From: Candidatus Bathyarchaeota archaeon
Lineage (GTDB): Archaea; Thermoproteota; Bathyarchaeia; Bathyarchaeales; Bathycorpusculaceae
Direction of reading: 5' to 3'
Length of the DNA: 64,000 bases
Assembly: GCA_003151735.1 (NCBI GenBank)
Contig: PLYI01000081.1
Span: 1 to 64,000, forward strand
Made by a program: the position numbers and the translations under genes
The notes under the pieces: model-generated
The model's input: the letters and a program-made list of their open reading frames with translations, nothing else
Told to the model about the DNA's origin: nothing
Database searches by the model: none
Shown: piece by piece, positions 35,284-44,973 of the stretch
Layout: every line of letters begins with the position of its first letter
How positions within the stretch are numbered: position 1 is the stretch's first letter

Positions 35284-38200
35284 GCGGCGGTTATTACGCC
35301 GTCGTCTTTGCAGACAAGTTTCCGCTCTCGCACCAAACGTTTGAGCACTTCAGAGAACACTTCTTTAACTTCTTCGCTTGAATGATTTATTGCGAACACT
35401 TTAGCGGTTTCAGCAATCAACGAATAATCACTTATACCTAAAGCGTACCGGGCGACCATTGTCATGGCTGAAGCGACTTCTTCAGGTGCAATGTAGTCAG
35501 GTTTACGTTTGGATTCTGGAACACCCTGAATTGGAACACGGATCGGCGTTTCTTTAAGCCCGGTTGGCCAGAGAAAACTGCCTTTGATAACCACTTTCTG
35601 CGTTCTAATCAGGTTGTTTAATGCTTCTTTTACGGCGTGGGTGATTTTTGGTGTCACCTGCTTTATTCCCCATGCAGCCGCTAACCGTTCAACTGCGTAG
35701 TCAAAGTGGACTGGTCCTTCGTTTTGAACCAGTTCCGCGAGGAGTTTAGTTTGGTTTTCTCGGTTTTCTGGGAAATGGAACTCGTTTTTTTGTTTAGAGT
35801 CGTATGTGGTTTTGGCTGTGGCGACTTTTATGTAAGGGTTGTACGTGGCCTTTAATGGGTAGACTTTGTAGGGGACTCCGATTTTTTCGATGCCTGCGAA
35901 TGTGTTTTTTTGGATGTCGGTTTTGGGAGCAGAGTTTTCTTTGATGTCGATGATCGGTTTTTGGGCGTCTTTTTCTAGTTGTGTTTTCTGGGCTTGTTCA
36001 AGGGCGTCTTTTAGCCGCCTGATTTCTGAGTCGCGTCGTGCAACCCATGCGGGTGACCAGATGCGGTGAATACGCCAGCCCAGTTGCCGCAGCACCTGTT
36101 CGCGGAGTCTATCTCGGTCTCTTGCGCTACTGCTGGATTTGTATGTGGTACCATCGCATTCTACACCAAGCAAGAAACTGCCAGCGTTAACTGGGTCAAC
36201 GATGCCTATGTCGATTCTGTAGCCGCTGCATCCTACTTCTGGAACAACCTCGTAACCCATTTTTTTGATTTCAGCTGCCACGTCTTCATCTAAGGCAGAA
36301 TCAAACGCACCTTCCTTCGTTTTGGTCGATAAAGTTTCAGGTCCATGCTCTGCATAGTCAAGGTAGGTACGCAGTGTCTGTACTCCCGGGGCTTGTGCAT
36401 CTTTGTCGATGTCGCTGCCATGAATCGAAGTAATCAAAACAACCTTTTCCCGAGCACGTGTGACGGCGACATTTAAACGACGCTCGCCGCCTGGCTTGTT
36501 TAAGGGGCCAAAGTTCATGGTCATTTGTCCTTGCTGGTCATAGCCGTAGCCCACGCTGAAGAATATGACGTCGCGTTCATCGCCCTGCACGTTCTCGAGG
36601 TTCTTCACGAAGAAGCCTTCTAAACGGTCTTCTTTGAAGAATGGTTCGAAGTCGGGTTGTTCTTTGAGTCGACGTTCGATGGCTTCCTCAATAGCGTCCA
36701 TCTGTGCGATGCTGAAGGTTACGACTCCGAGGGTTTTGTGGGGGTAGTTTTTGAAGTGTTCAAAGACTAGGTCTGCGACTTTTTCTGCTTCGTTGAGGTT
36801 GTTTCTTTTGCCTCCGCGGTCGTAGATGCCGTCTGCCACATGGACCAGTTTTACGCCTAAACTGTCACTTTGGTTTTTCGCAGCTGGAAACGTAATCATG
36901 GTGTCGTCATAGAAGCGGTGGTTTGAAAATGCGATTAACTCTTCGTGTTTGCTGCGGTAATGCCACCTCAACGTTTTCACTGGCAAACCGATGCCTAAAC
37001 ACTCGTCAAGGATGCTGTCGAAAACTTCGATGTCATCATTGCTTAGTTCGTCCCAGTCTACGTCGTCAAGGAGGCTTTTCTGGAAGAACGAGGTAGGCGG
37101 CAACTGCTTGTTATCGCCTGCAACCACCAGAGTTTTTCCACGGTAGATTGCGCCGATTGCGTCTTCGGGAACGAGCTGTGATGCTTCGTCGAAGAGGACT
37201 AAGTCAAATTTGCTGTCAGGAGGTAGGAACTGGCTGACGGAGATAGGGCTCATCAACAGGCAAGGTTTGAGTTTAACGAGCAGGTTTGGAATCTTTTGCA
37301 TCAACGTGCGGATTGGCATGAGACGCCTCTTTTTCGCTGCTTCTTTAAGCAGGATGTTGGCTTCTGTGTCGGCGGCTTGAATTAGGATGTCTTGAGGTTT
37401 TCGGCTGTTCGCCGCTTCAATAACCATACTCGATGTTAGGTGGATGATGTCTTGGTCCAGTTTTCTGAAGTCAGCAATCAACTGCTCATGGTTCTCCCTG
37501 CGAAACCTGCCCAATTTCTGATCTTCGTTGTAGAGGTTGTTTATCCATTCTTGGTATACGCTTTTGCGGAAAACGTTGCCTAAGTCGGCTGCGGAAATGT
37601 GCTGTTCCGCTAAGCGCGTGAAAAATAGGTCTAAATTCCGCAGAGTGAAGCGGTTTTTGGCGTCTTTGAAGTCAATCCAAACCTGCAAGTCATCCACGCG
37701 GTCGCGCAGTGCTTGGATCCGTTCGCCTATGACTTTGATTTCTAAGTCCTTTAGCTTCTGATTTTGATATTTCATTTCAGATTCAAAGCGCTTTTCAAAC
37801 TCTTCCAGAACCTTAAGCGAAGCCATGTTTTGCTCGGTTAGTTCCGTGTTAGATGGCGCTGCGGATGGTCCTTGAGCTGCTATGTCTGCGAAAGCTTGCG
37901 GCACTGGGATGTCGGCTAATGCTGCTTGTACTTTTTTGCACCATTCGAGTACGGAGACGATGTCTTGCCAGTTGGTTTCTAGTTCTTTGAAGCGGATGCC
38001 GAATTTTTCTTGCAACTGGACTTTTTCGCCGATGATTTGGGCTTCTTTTTTGCATATGTCTTCAGCGTTTTTGAGGTCTTGGATTAGTTGTTTGTAGTTT
38101 TGGGGTTCCTGTTTGGAGGTTGTGAGTGTCTGGTTTGTGAGTGTGCAAAGTGGGTTTAGTTGTTTTTCTGTTTCGTTTGCCCAGTCCTCAACAAGCAACA

Positions 38201-40964
38201 ATGAAGTTTCGATGATGGCTTTGTCGGATTTTGGTATACTCGGGGGAATTAGAGATTCTACCTCTTTGCTTTGCTGTTCCCATCTGTTGACAGATTCCTG
38301 CAGTTCCACACCCAAGTTCTTAATCATAGGCGAAGGACTTGTTGAAGCGGTAAGCAGTTTAAGGAGAGCGTCAGGAATCTGAGTTGCCCACGACAGTTTT
38401 TTGATTTCGTCGGTTAAATGTATGGCTTTTTCTGCGCCTAGGAAGTCGGTTCTGGTTTTACGGTAATAATGCCCCAGTAAGGTTTGGACCGTTTCCGCTG
38501 ACTCCTCAATCTTTGAATGCAGTTTTTTGACTTTTCGCGCGTCAATTAGGTCCTGCTGTACTGTTTTTGGGACTTTACCGTCATTTGTTAACCGGGCGAT
38601 CTGTTTTTGGTCGTTGCGGTAGGTTGCATTGAAGATTTTTAGACCACTCTGGTATTCGCCGCTGTACCTTTCAATGAGCCCATCGAGGTCTAACTCGTAA
38701 ATGCCATCACTGTAGGTTTCTCCCAGCCTGCTTTTTATCAAGTTGTGTTCTTGGTAGAGTTGTTTTGCTTTGGAGACGGTTTCTTGGACTTGCTCGAGGT
38801 ATTTGGCATCGAACCATTCTGGCTCTGGTTTTTCTTCAGCAAAGCACAGCAACGCCATGCGGGACAGTTGCTTTAGCTGGGTAATGGTCAAGTCAGCGTT
38901 GTCTAGTCCTAGGAGTGGAGCGAGTGCTTGAGAGTTTTCGCGCCATTTATGAGAAGCCAACTGCGTGGCTCTGACAAAGGCTAATAATTTTTCTCGCTTC
39001 GCTAAGAATTCGCCTTCTTCCACGTTTAGGGCTGGAAGCATCTTGGCTAACGCCGAAATTGCTTGCTGCATCTCCGAGGACCTGTTAAGATCCAACGTGA
39101 ATAGGGATGGCTGGTAGCGTTCCATGAGGTTGGCGCGGGTGTTTTTTATCCAAATGCTCGTATCAAGGTAGGCTTGGGCTTCGCTTAGGAGTTTGTCGAG
39201 GCTATGGTTTGTTAACCAGTGAGCTTCTGGTTTGGGGCTTTCAAAGAGGAGTTTGCTGACGCCAAGGAGCCATTGTATGCGGGCAAAGGTTTCTGCGGGA
39301 AAAACGCCGAGGCGAGCGGAGAATTCTTCAGTTTCAATTTGCAGCCCACGTAGTGTTTCGTTTATGTTTTCAAGTGTTGTGAGGAGTTCGCTACGGATTT
39401 CAAGGTTGTATTTGTCAGCGCGGTAGCCGAGCCACGGAAAATCTGGTTCCCCCACCACCTGCCAAACCTTGCTTAGCTGCGAAACGAGTTCTTCGAGTTC
39501 ACGCATCTTTTGCGGAGTCAATGTTCCCAACTCCGTTAAGCCCACAGGCACAAACGGAACCCTCTCCAAACCGGAGATTATGCTTAGAACTTCGTAGACG
39601 CTGCTTTGCAGGTACGGGCGTTTTTCATGTAAAGCGGTGACGTAGCCGTTTAAGGCTTCGCGGTATTCTGCCATCATCTCGAACTCGTGAGCGGAGGGGA
39701 GTTTACGGGGAATGAGTGTTTCATCTAAGCTGCGTTTTAGTTCCGCTACAACTTGTTGTTTGTTGGCTTTACTGCTGTGAAGTTCAAGACAGAAATGCGC
39801 CAAACCAACCTCGCTTAAACGTTTGTAAACAACTTCAAGCGCCGCCATTTTGTCGCTGACGAAAAGCACGCTTTTGCCGTTAGCAATGCATTCGGCGATG
39901 ATGTTTGCGATGGTCTGACTTTTCCCAGTGCCTGGCGGACCTTTCATAACGAAGCTTTGTCCATGCAGAGCGTATTCGATTGAGACGCGTTGGCTGCTGT
40001 CGGCGTCGAGGACCTGATAGGTTTTTGCCGGCGCCTCAATTTTATCCACGTCTTTCTCGTCGGGTAAGCCGCTTAGGATGAGGTTGTCTTCTTTGATGCC
40101 TGCTATCGCCTTGATAATGGGGTGCTGAATAACTAGGGCAGCGTTGGATTCTAAATCTTTGTAAATGACCAGTTTCTGGAAAGAAAAAAGCCCCAAATCC
40201 GCCGAAAGCTCGGTTTTCCAGCCTAATTCGGCGACGGCTTGGTCAACTAATTTAAAGTAGTCTGCTAATTTTTGTTCTTCCCACTCTTCAGGCAACGGGG
40301 GTAACTCGATTTTGTAGTCGTTTTTCAGTTTAGCCTGCAACGCAGGATTTAGAACGGCTTCGTCTTCAACCGGGGGCACAGAGATGCTGAATGGTTGGCG
40401 GATGGTTTCTCTTGTTAATTCTAAAGGCACAAGAATCAGGGGTGACTGAACATTTTCTTTTGTTTCCGCGTCCACCCAGTTCAAAGTGCCAAAAGCAGCG
40501 TGCAATATGCGGACGCCTCGTTCCATGTAATCGAGAAACGAACGGCTCTGCAGGCTTTTGAGATTCCGTTCAAGGTCCATGCGACTTAAGTTGCCGCTGA
40601 CCAGTTGGTTTGGCCGTTTTGGTTCTTCTGGGATGCTGGCAGCTTTTACTGGGGCTTTTGCTGTTTTGGGTACAAGTTTGGATTTGCCTTTGCCCTTGGC
40701 TTTTGAGCTCTCTGGCGCTTCTGGCTTTTTTGTTTCTGGGGGAGTAAAAAATTCAAGGCGATTTTTCTTTGAAACAAGTGAATCGAAAATTTTTTGTGGG
40801 TCAGGTTGGGTGATTGGCAGATTTCCGCGTTTTGATTTATGGAAGTAAAGCAGGTTGTTCTTTCGGGAGAGGTCAATCAGGCGTGATTTCCAGTCTTCAA
40901 CGCGCTTCATAGGTGATGAAGGTGGAACAGGTTCGAATGATTCAGTCATTAAAGGCACATCCAC
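35280..40964 (-). CDS. Giant DUF4011-type superfamily I helicase-nuclease
   Basis: A 1,894-residue protein. N-terminal DUF4011 region: DWKSRLIDLSRKNNLLYFHK. The helicase has Walker A GPPGTGKSQT at about 342-351, a long helical insertion, then Walker B in LVLFDEASQLVPEDA with GDNKQLPPT, and NVQGDERDVIFFSVGYG and NVAVTRAREKV in the second RecA domain. A Vsr-like nuclease domain follows (RIDIGIVDP ... GVECDGTTYK ... RDRLREQVLRQLGWRIHRIW). A DUF3320-like C-terminus ends the protein. This architecture is known from anti-phage defence loci and is usually a single-gene unit, as here. Acts on nucleic acid in the cytoplasm. The isolated gene has its own promoter near 40990. Confidence 0.9.
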   Translation of the reverse strand: MDVPLMTESFEPVPPSSPMKRVEDWKSRLIDLSRKNNLLYFHKSKRGNLPITQPDPQKIFDSLVSKKNRLEFFTPPETKKPEAPESSKAKGKGKSKLVPKTAKAPVKAASIPEEPKRPNQLVSGNLSRMDLERNLKSLQSRSFLDYMERGVRILHAAFGTLNWVDAETKENVQSPLILVPLELTRETIRQPFSISVPPVEDEAVLNPALQAKLKNDYKIELPPLPEEWEEQKLADYFKLVDQAVAELGWKTELSADLGLFSFQKLVIYKDLESNAALVIQHPIIKAIAGIKEDNLILSGLPDEKDVDKIEAPAKTYQVLDADSSQRVSIEYALHGQSFVMKGPPGTGKSQTIANIIAECIANGKSVLFVSDKMAALEVVYKRLSEVGLAHFCLELHSSKANKQQVVAELKRSLDETLIPRKLPSAHEFEMMAEYREALNGYVTALHEKRPYLQSSVYEVLSIISGLERVPFVPVGLTELGTLTPQKMRELEELVSQLSKVWQVVGEPDFPWLGYRADKYNLEIRSELLTTLENINETLRGLQIETEEFSARLGVFPAETFARIQWLLGVSKLLFESPKPEAHWLTNHSLDKLLSEAQAYLDTSIWIKNTRANLMERYQPSLFTLDLNRSSEMQQAISALAKMLPALNVEEGEFLAKREKLLAFVRATQLASHKWRENSQALAPLLGLDNADLTITQLKQLSRMALLCFAEEKPEPEWFDAKYLEQVQETVSKAKQLYQEHNLIKSRLGETYSDGIYELDLDGLIERYSGEYQSGLKIFNATYRNDQKQIARLTNDGKVPKTVQQDLIDARKVKKLHSKIEESAETVQTLLGHYYRKTRTDFLGAEKAIHLTDEIKKLSWATQIPDALLKLLTASTSPSPMIKNLGVELQESVNRWEQQSKEVESLIPPSIPKSDKAIIETSLLLVEDWANETEKQLNPLCTLTNQTLTTSKQEPQNYKQLIQDLKNAEDICKKEAQIIGEKVQLQEKFGIRFKELETNWQDIVSVLEWCKKVQAALADIPVPQAFADIAAQGPSAAPSNTELTEQNMASLKVLEEFEKRFESEMKYQNQKLKDLEIKVIGERIQALRDRVDDLQVWIDFKDAKNRFTLRNLDLFFTRLAEQHISAADLGNVFRKSVYQEWINNLYNEDQKLGRFRRENHEQLIADFRKLDQDIIHLTSSMVIEAANSRKPQDILIQAADTEANILLKEAAKKRRLMPIRTLMQKIPNLLVKLKPCLLMSPISVSQFLPPDSKFDLVLFDEASQLVPEDAIGAIYRGKTLVVAGDNKQLPPTSFFQKSLLDDVDWDELSNDDIEVFDSILDECLGIGLPVKTLRWHYRSKHEELIAFSNHRFYDDTMITFPAAKNQSDSLGVKLVHVADGIYDRGGKRNNLNEAEKVADLVFEHFKNYPHKTLGVVTFSIAQMDAIEEAIERRLKEQPDFEPFFKEDRLEGFFVKNLENVQGDERDVIFFSVGYGYDQQGQMTMNFGPLNKPGGERRLNVAVTRAREKVVLITSIHGSDIDKDAQAPGVQTLRTYLDYAEHGPETLSTKTKEGAFDSALDEDVAAEIKKMGYEVVPEVGCSGYRIDIGIVDPVNAGSFLLGVECDGTTYKSSSSARDRDRLREQVLRQLGWRIHRIWSPAWVARRDSEIRRLKDALEQAQKTQLEKDAQKPIIDIKENSAPKTDIQKNTFAGIEKIGVPYKVYPLKATYNPYIKVATAKTTYDSKQKNEFHFPENRENQTKLLAELVQNEGPVHFDYAVERLAAAWGIKQVTPKITHAVKEALNNLIRTQKVVIKGSFLWPTGLKETPIRVPIQGVPESKRKPDYIAPEEVASAMTMVARYALGISDYSLIAETAKVFAINHSSEEVKEVFSEVLKRLVRERKLVCKDDGVITAA

Positions 40965-41066
40965 GAGATACAGGTTAGCACTATTGTATGGATGGTTCTT
41001 TAATACTTACGGTAGCTTAGTAGGCGCCAAAACAATCAATCTTTAATGTTTAGAATGTTAAAAGAG

Positions 41067-41687
41067 TCACTTGATTCTAGATGCACATTCTATTGCATCC
41101 AAAATTACCCGCTTTACACCTTCAATGCCCACTTCCTTGATTTCCAATATCGGAACATTAATTCCTGACTTTTCTAGTTCCTTACGCATTCGATCTATGT
41201 TGCCGCAAGTGTTCAGGAGCACGAAGCCTTTGATGCCGCTGAACATGTTCTCAAACGCTGCCTCGTCAACGCCTTCTTTTAACATCGCCTCCTTGGCATG
41301 CTTGAAGAAGCCTATCATACCCGGACCCATAAACATCAAGTTATGCTCAGAGTCAGCCTCATAGAATTTGCCTTTGCCTCCAAGTTGGCAGTCAATACAG
41401 TTCACGGCATCGACCTTGACAACCCCGTATTCATGGGCTAACTTTTTCATCTCATCATCTTGCCCCAAACAAAGGTCACCATAAACAAGCACCACTTTGC
41501 CCTTGAATTTTTTGAGGGTTTGTTCTAGAACTTTACGCACATTGTTCTCTACCGCCGAATAATCGATGTGGAAGAATTTGCTTACAAAAACCAGTTCTGC
41601 ATCCAAGTCGCCCTGCTTCACTAATTGCTGAATTTCCTCTTTTAGAACACTGCAAGAAACCAGGCAAATCTTCGGTTTTTTGTTCAC
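41067..41687 (-). CDS. DUF1638 family protein
   Basis: A 206-residue protein. CLVSCSVLKEEIQQLVKQGD at the start, VVLVYGDLCLGQDDEM in the middle and VDAVNCIDCQLGGKGKF with FMGPGMIGFF match DUF1638, a family found in methanogens, other archaea and anaerobes, often near corrinoid or methylamine genes. Cysteines and the GD motif suggest a metal or ligand-binding site, but the function is unknown. Monocistronic. Confidence 0.8.
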   Translation of the reverse strand: MNKKPKICLVSCSVLKEEIQQLVKQGDLDAELVFVSKFFHIDYSAVENNVRKVLEQTLKKFKGKVVLVYGDLCLGQDDEMKKLAHEYGVVKVDAVNCIDCQLGGKGKFYEADSEHNLMFMGPGMIGFFKHAKEAMLKEGVDEAAFENMFSGIKGFVLLNTCGNIDRMRKELEKSGINVPILEIKEVGIEGVKRVILDAIECASRIK

Positions 41688-41725
41688 TTCTATTCAGCTT
41701 CTAAGTGAACCCTAACTATTTGATT

Positions 41726-41767
41726 GCCAATAAAGTTTTGCGATAATTGAAAAAACAGTTTATTGGC
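41726..41767. other. Long-loop inverted repeat between DUF1638 and DUF35 genes
   Basis: GCCAATAAA and TTTATTGGC are perfect nine-base inverted copies separated by 24 bases. They lie about 40 bases upstream of the DUF1638 start and about 190 bases beyond the DUF35 stop. This 270-base gap has no believable ORF. A regulatory or terminator role is possible. Confidence 0.35.
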
Positions 41768-41956
41768 TTTAAAATATATGATTTATTTTAAGCGAGCAAG
41801 TACTAAGCTGGTAGGTGAGGAATACCAGCGAAGTGGTTGGAACGTATTTCCCTCTTTTCCTGAAAAATTGAGGTTTTATTTTCCAGCTATTGAGCGGGAA
41901 AAACTCACCTATATTTTGATTTTTAGGAAAAGTTGGCTCTCGTTTTGCGTATGTTG

Positions 41957-42355
41957 TCAGGGTTTGAAGCAGTATCTTTGCCATTGCGGCCACTGCTGCG
42001 ATGTGCTGCATGTGCCAAAGTCCAACGTTAATTTCATGCCGATTTTTAGGTTTTCTTGCGTTGCGCCCTGAATCATGCCTGGGATTTTTAAGCCGTTTTC
42101 TAATTCCACAATGCCTACAGTGTATGGCGCTATAGATTGAAACTGTTGAGGAGCAACATGAATTACTGTGTACGTAAGCAGTTTGCCTTTGCCTGAGATG
42201 CTGACCCATTCAAATTCTTGTCTGAGGCAGTTGTCACATAAAGGTCGGGGTGGCAAATGGATTTTTCCGCAATTTAAGCATTTTCCAGCCATCAACTTCT
42301 GCTGATCTAAAAACTTGTAGAACTGCTCAATCGTAAAAGGTTCCTTTATGCTCAT
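41957..42355 (-). CDS. DUF35 OB-fold acyl-CoA/zinc-ribbon protein
   Basis: A 132-residue member of the DUF35 family. The zinc ribbon CLNCGKIHLPPRPLCDNC (residues about 26-43) precedes an OB fold (GKGKLLTYTVIHVAP, VGIVELENGLKIPGMIQG). In archaea this protein forms a complex with acetoacetyl-CoA thiolase and HMG-CoA synthase in the mevalonate pathway and channels acetoacetyl-CoA. Its ATG overlaps the thiolase stop (TAATG). Confidence 0.9.
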   Translation of the reverse strand: MSIKEPFTIEQFYKFLDQQKLMAGKCLNCGKIHLPPRPLCDNCLRQEFEWVSISGKGKLLTYTVIHVAPQQFQSIAPYTVGIVELENGLKIPGMIQGATQENLKIGMKLTLDFGTCSTSQQWPQWQRYCFKP

Positions 42356-43548
42356 TACTGTGCACTCCTGTAAACGTGAACTACCGCTGTAGCTCCTGAC
42401 CCACCAATGTTATGTGTTAAGCCGACTTCTGCGTCTTTCACTTGGCGTTTGCCCGCTTGCCCTGTAAGTTGCAGGTACATTTCATAGACTTGAGCGGTTC
42501 CCGTTGCGCCGACCGGGTGCCCTTTGGCTTTTAAGCCGCCGCTCGTGTTGACTGGAATTCGACCGCCCAGACGTGTTTCGCCGCTTTCAATGAATTTTCC
42601 GCTTTCGCCTATTTTGCAGAAGCCAAGGTCTTCATATGCCATAAGTTCAGCAAATGTGAAGCAGTCGTGGACTTCCGCGAGGTTTACCTGTTTTGGTGTG
42701 ATTTGTGCCATATCGTAGGCTGTTTTCGCCGCGAGTTTTGTTGCATTTAGCGATGTTAGGCTTTTGCGTTGGTATAAACCGATGGTGTCGCTGGCTTGCC
42801 CGCTTCCAAAGATGTGCACGGGCTGATCGGTGTATTTGGCTGCGAGTTCAGGTTTAGTTAAAATAATGCAGCTTGCACCGTCAGTTATCAGGGAGCAATC
42901 ATAGAGTTTTAGTGGCCAAGCAACATAACGTGATGCCATGGCGGTTTCTAAGGTGATTTCTTTTTGCAGGTAAGCTTTCGGGTTGAGGCTTCCATGGTAG
43001 TGGTTTTTGACCGCTACTAAAGCAATCTGCTGCTCCGTTGTGCCATACAAGTGCATATGCGCGGTCGCCATCAACGCAAACAACCCTGGAAAAGTGATGC
43101 CATGCCACTGCTCAAACGGGTAATCAGACGCCATAGCCAAATACTCCGTAACTTCAGCCGTTGTGCGATGCGTCATCTTTTCTACGCCGCCAACCACAAC
43201 TACATCGGCCAAACCAGACAAAACAGCGTAAATCCCTGACCGCAGTGCTGCGCCTGAAGAAGCGCATGCCGCCTCAGTGCGAGTGGCTGGGATACCTGTG
43301 AGTCCTGCCCAGTCTGCAATGACGCTGCCAGTGTGGCCTTGGTGTTCGTAGGCTTCGCCCATGTGTCCGATGAACATTGCTTTGATGTCTTTTTTGGGCT
43401 CCAGTTTGGGGCAGCGGCTGAACGCTTCAGACGCGGCTTGGCTGAAGATTTCTCTTGCAAGTAAGCCTTCGTGTTTGCCGAATTTGGACATACCAGCGCT
43501 GATTATGCTGACGAGTGGTTTCCCATTCAAACCCCATGTACCTCTCAA
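42355..43548 (-). CDS. Thiolase (acetyl-CoA C-acetyltransferase-like)
   Basis: A 397-residue archaeal thiolase that would condense acetyl-CoA to acetoacetyl-CoA. The nucleophilic Cys lies in TEAACASSGAALRSG near residue 95, and GHPVGATGTAQVYEM carries the catalytic His. The TASGG-type AEVHDCFTFAELMAYE is typical for this archaeal subgroup. The track starts at a TTG at 43548; a second TTG at 43530 (LNGKPLVS) follows GAGAGG and may be the real start. No HMG-CoA synthase gene is in the window, unlike the common three-gene arrangement. Confidence 0.9.
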   Translation of the reverse strand: MRGTWGLNGKPLVSIISAGMSKFGKHEGLLAREIFSQAASEAFSRCPKLEPKKDIKAMFIGHMGEAYEHQGHTGSVIADWAGLTGIPATRTEAACASSGAALRSGIYAVLSGLADVVVVGGVEKMTHRTTAEVTEYLAMASDYPFEQWHGITFPGLFALMATAHMHLYGTTEQQIALVAVKNHYHGSLNPKAYLQKEITLETAMASRYVAWPLKLYDCSLITDGASCIILTKPELAAKYTDQPVHIFGSGQASDTIGLYQRKSLTSLNATKLAAKTAYDMAQITPKQVNLAEVHDCFTFAELMAYEDLGFCKIGESGKFIESGETRLGGRIPVNTSGGLKAKGHPVGATGTAQVYEMYLQLTGQAGKRQVKDAEVGLTHNIGGSGATAVVHVYRSAQ

Positions 43549-43735
43549 TCGCTATACATTTACGTCAGCCCAGAATAAAAACCACATCATAGTTTCTGCA
43601 TTTGAATGCCTGAATCCTGAGGGGATTCTGAAACTTGCGATAGTTAGACCACAATCACATTTCCTTACGAATTATCTTAGCTTCTCATTTAGTAGGAAAT
43701 ATTAAGATAAAAAGAATTATCAAGGTTTGGGTGAG

Positions 43736-44242
43736 GTGATTTATGTATACAAAAGATATGTAGCCGTAGCTATAATTGTAATTTTGGCTATAGCCGTTCC
43801 TTTATCAATTGCAGCTTTAACGCAGCAACAAAGCTTCACAATAAACGGCACAGGGCACTATCCTGATCCACTTGTTACGCCCGCTCCAACAGCCCCTTTA
43901 AGCCCAACTCCCACGCCCACCCCAACCTCTAACGTGGCATTCACCTTAACGTACCAGAATAGAACCGCAGTTCCCGCAACTTTTTCGTCAGCCCCAAACA
44001 CAATATTCTACCAAACAGATAACGGAGCTTCACCCTTTCTCGAATTAAACATAACTAAGACTGGAAGCCTACCAATGAATGTGTCAATAACTTTCCCAAA
44101 CCCTAACTTACCATCTGGAATGACATACAACTTCTGGAGTGACATGCAGGACACCCGGGGCTTTAGGAACCCAAATGGTAACGAAAGAGCACTGGGAACT
44201 TTAGCTGTAGGTCAATCGGTCGTTGTAAATCTATTTGGTTGA
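43736..44242 (+). CDS. Membrane-anchored exported protein with Pro/Thr linker
   Basis: About 168 residues. An N-terminal anchor (YVAVAIIVILAIAVPLSIAA) is followed by a VTPAPTAPLSPTPTPTPT linker and a beta-rich domain with NIFYQ/NITKTGSLPMNVSIT-type strands. It resembles archaeal cell-surface proteins of unknown function. The GTG at 43736 with GGTGAG just upstream is preferred to the TTG at 43727. A 12-base perfect palindrome (GTTACCGGTAAC, 44243-44254) follows the TGA directly. Confidence 0.6.
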   Translation: MIYVYKRYVAVAIIVILAIAVPLSIAALTQQQSFTINGTGHYPDPLVTPAPTAPLSPTPTPTPTSNVAFTLTYQNRTAVPATFSSAPNTIFYQTDNGASPFLELNITKTGSLPMNVSITFPNPNLPSGMTYNFWSDMQDTRGFRNPNGNERALGTLAVGQSVVVNLFG

Positions 44243-44350
44243 GTTACCGGTAACCATGCGCGGGACGGCTCAGCGTTTAGTTACCGCTTAGATGTGTCTA
44301 CAAACGGCAACTCAAGCATAACTCTCTTTTTTGTGTTTGGCAGGTTTTCT

Positions 44351-44768
44351 CTATTTTGCCGATAGGGTAAATGTGGGCGAAGATATTACATGACTTTTTG
44401 TAGTCCAAAGATTTATTGTGTAGTTTCCAGGGCCCAGTTGAATGCTGCTAAGATCAACTGATATTGTTGCATTTTCGTTGGCTGGCAGGTTGCCCTTGAA
44501 ATGGAGTGATTGTAGCTACAGTATTATGTCCTGAATCTTTAATGGTTACTGTATTTAGAACGATTTCTTTACTGCACATTGATTGCACGTCAAGTAAAAG
44601 CGCGTTGCTGTTGGCACTGTCGAATGAGACCTTTCGCACTAAAGCGTTTTCCGTCATGCTCAAATCAATCGGTTTTCCCAACAGATTCCACGCGCTGGTA
44701 TCAATGATAATGAATGCCACTGCAATCGTGATTATTGAAATAAAGATTATTTTTTTAAGTACACCCAA
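44351..44768 (-). pseudogene. Membrane-anchored beta-sandwich protein with a frameshift
   Basis: The track ORF (104 residues, ending at 44454) has an N-terminal anchor VLKKIIFISIITIAVAFIII and a beta-rich domain. After VATITPFQ the frame turns to nonsense, while the +1 frame continues as GNLPANENATISVDLSSIQL and GPGNYTINLWTTKS to a TAG at 44351. The joined product is a coherent exported protein with a PapD/IG-like strand pattern. A single-base indel near 44495-44500 explains it, either a true mutation or a sequencing error. Confidence 0.6.
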
Positions 44769-44910
44769 CTGTCTTACCCCAGAAAAATTATCAGATCAAT
44801 GTTATATTAAACATTACGATTTAATTCATGACTTGACTGTTTGTACAACACAACGACAAAACAAGGACAAGATTTGTCGCCCATAAACTCGCCATCTTGT
44901 TATCTCGACC

Positions 44911-44959
44911 AGAAAAGGCTAAAAAAACGGAAAAAAGCCCTAAATTCCATTTCTAATAG
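44911..44959 (-). repeat. 3'-end repeat element, copy 3 (after CbiB)
   Basis: On the CbiB strand this reads ATTAGAAATGGAATTTAGGG followed by T-runs CTTTTTTCCG and TTTTTTTAGC ending CTTTTCT. It begins 15 bases after the CbiB stop. Confidence 0.7.
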
Positions 44960-44973
44960 TTCTGCCTTGAGCG

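Noticed and set aside
36066-40848. Plus-strand ORFs opposite the giant helicase
   Set aside because: All lie wholly within one conserved gene on the other strand and show no family motifs.
41763-42209. ORFs on both strands between DUF1638 and DUF35
   Set aside because: They overlap DUF35 out of frame or cover the inverted repeat, with no coding signal of their own.
44243-44254. GTTACCGGTAAC palindrome after an exported-protein gene
   Set aside because: At 12 bases with no loop it cannot form a hairpin terminator and may well be chance; no second copy supports it.
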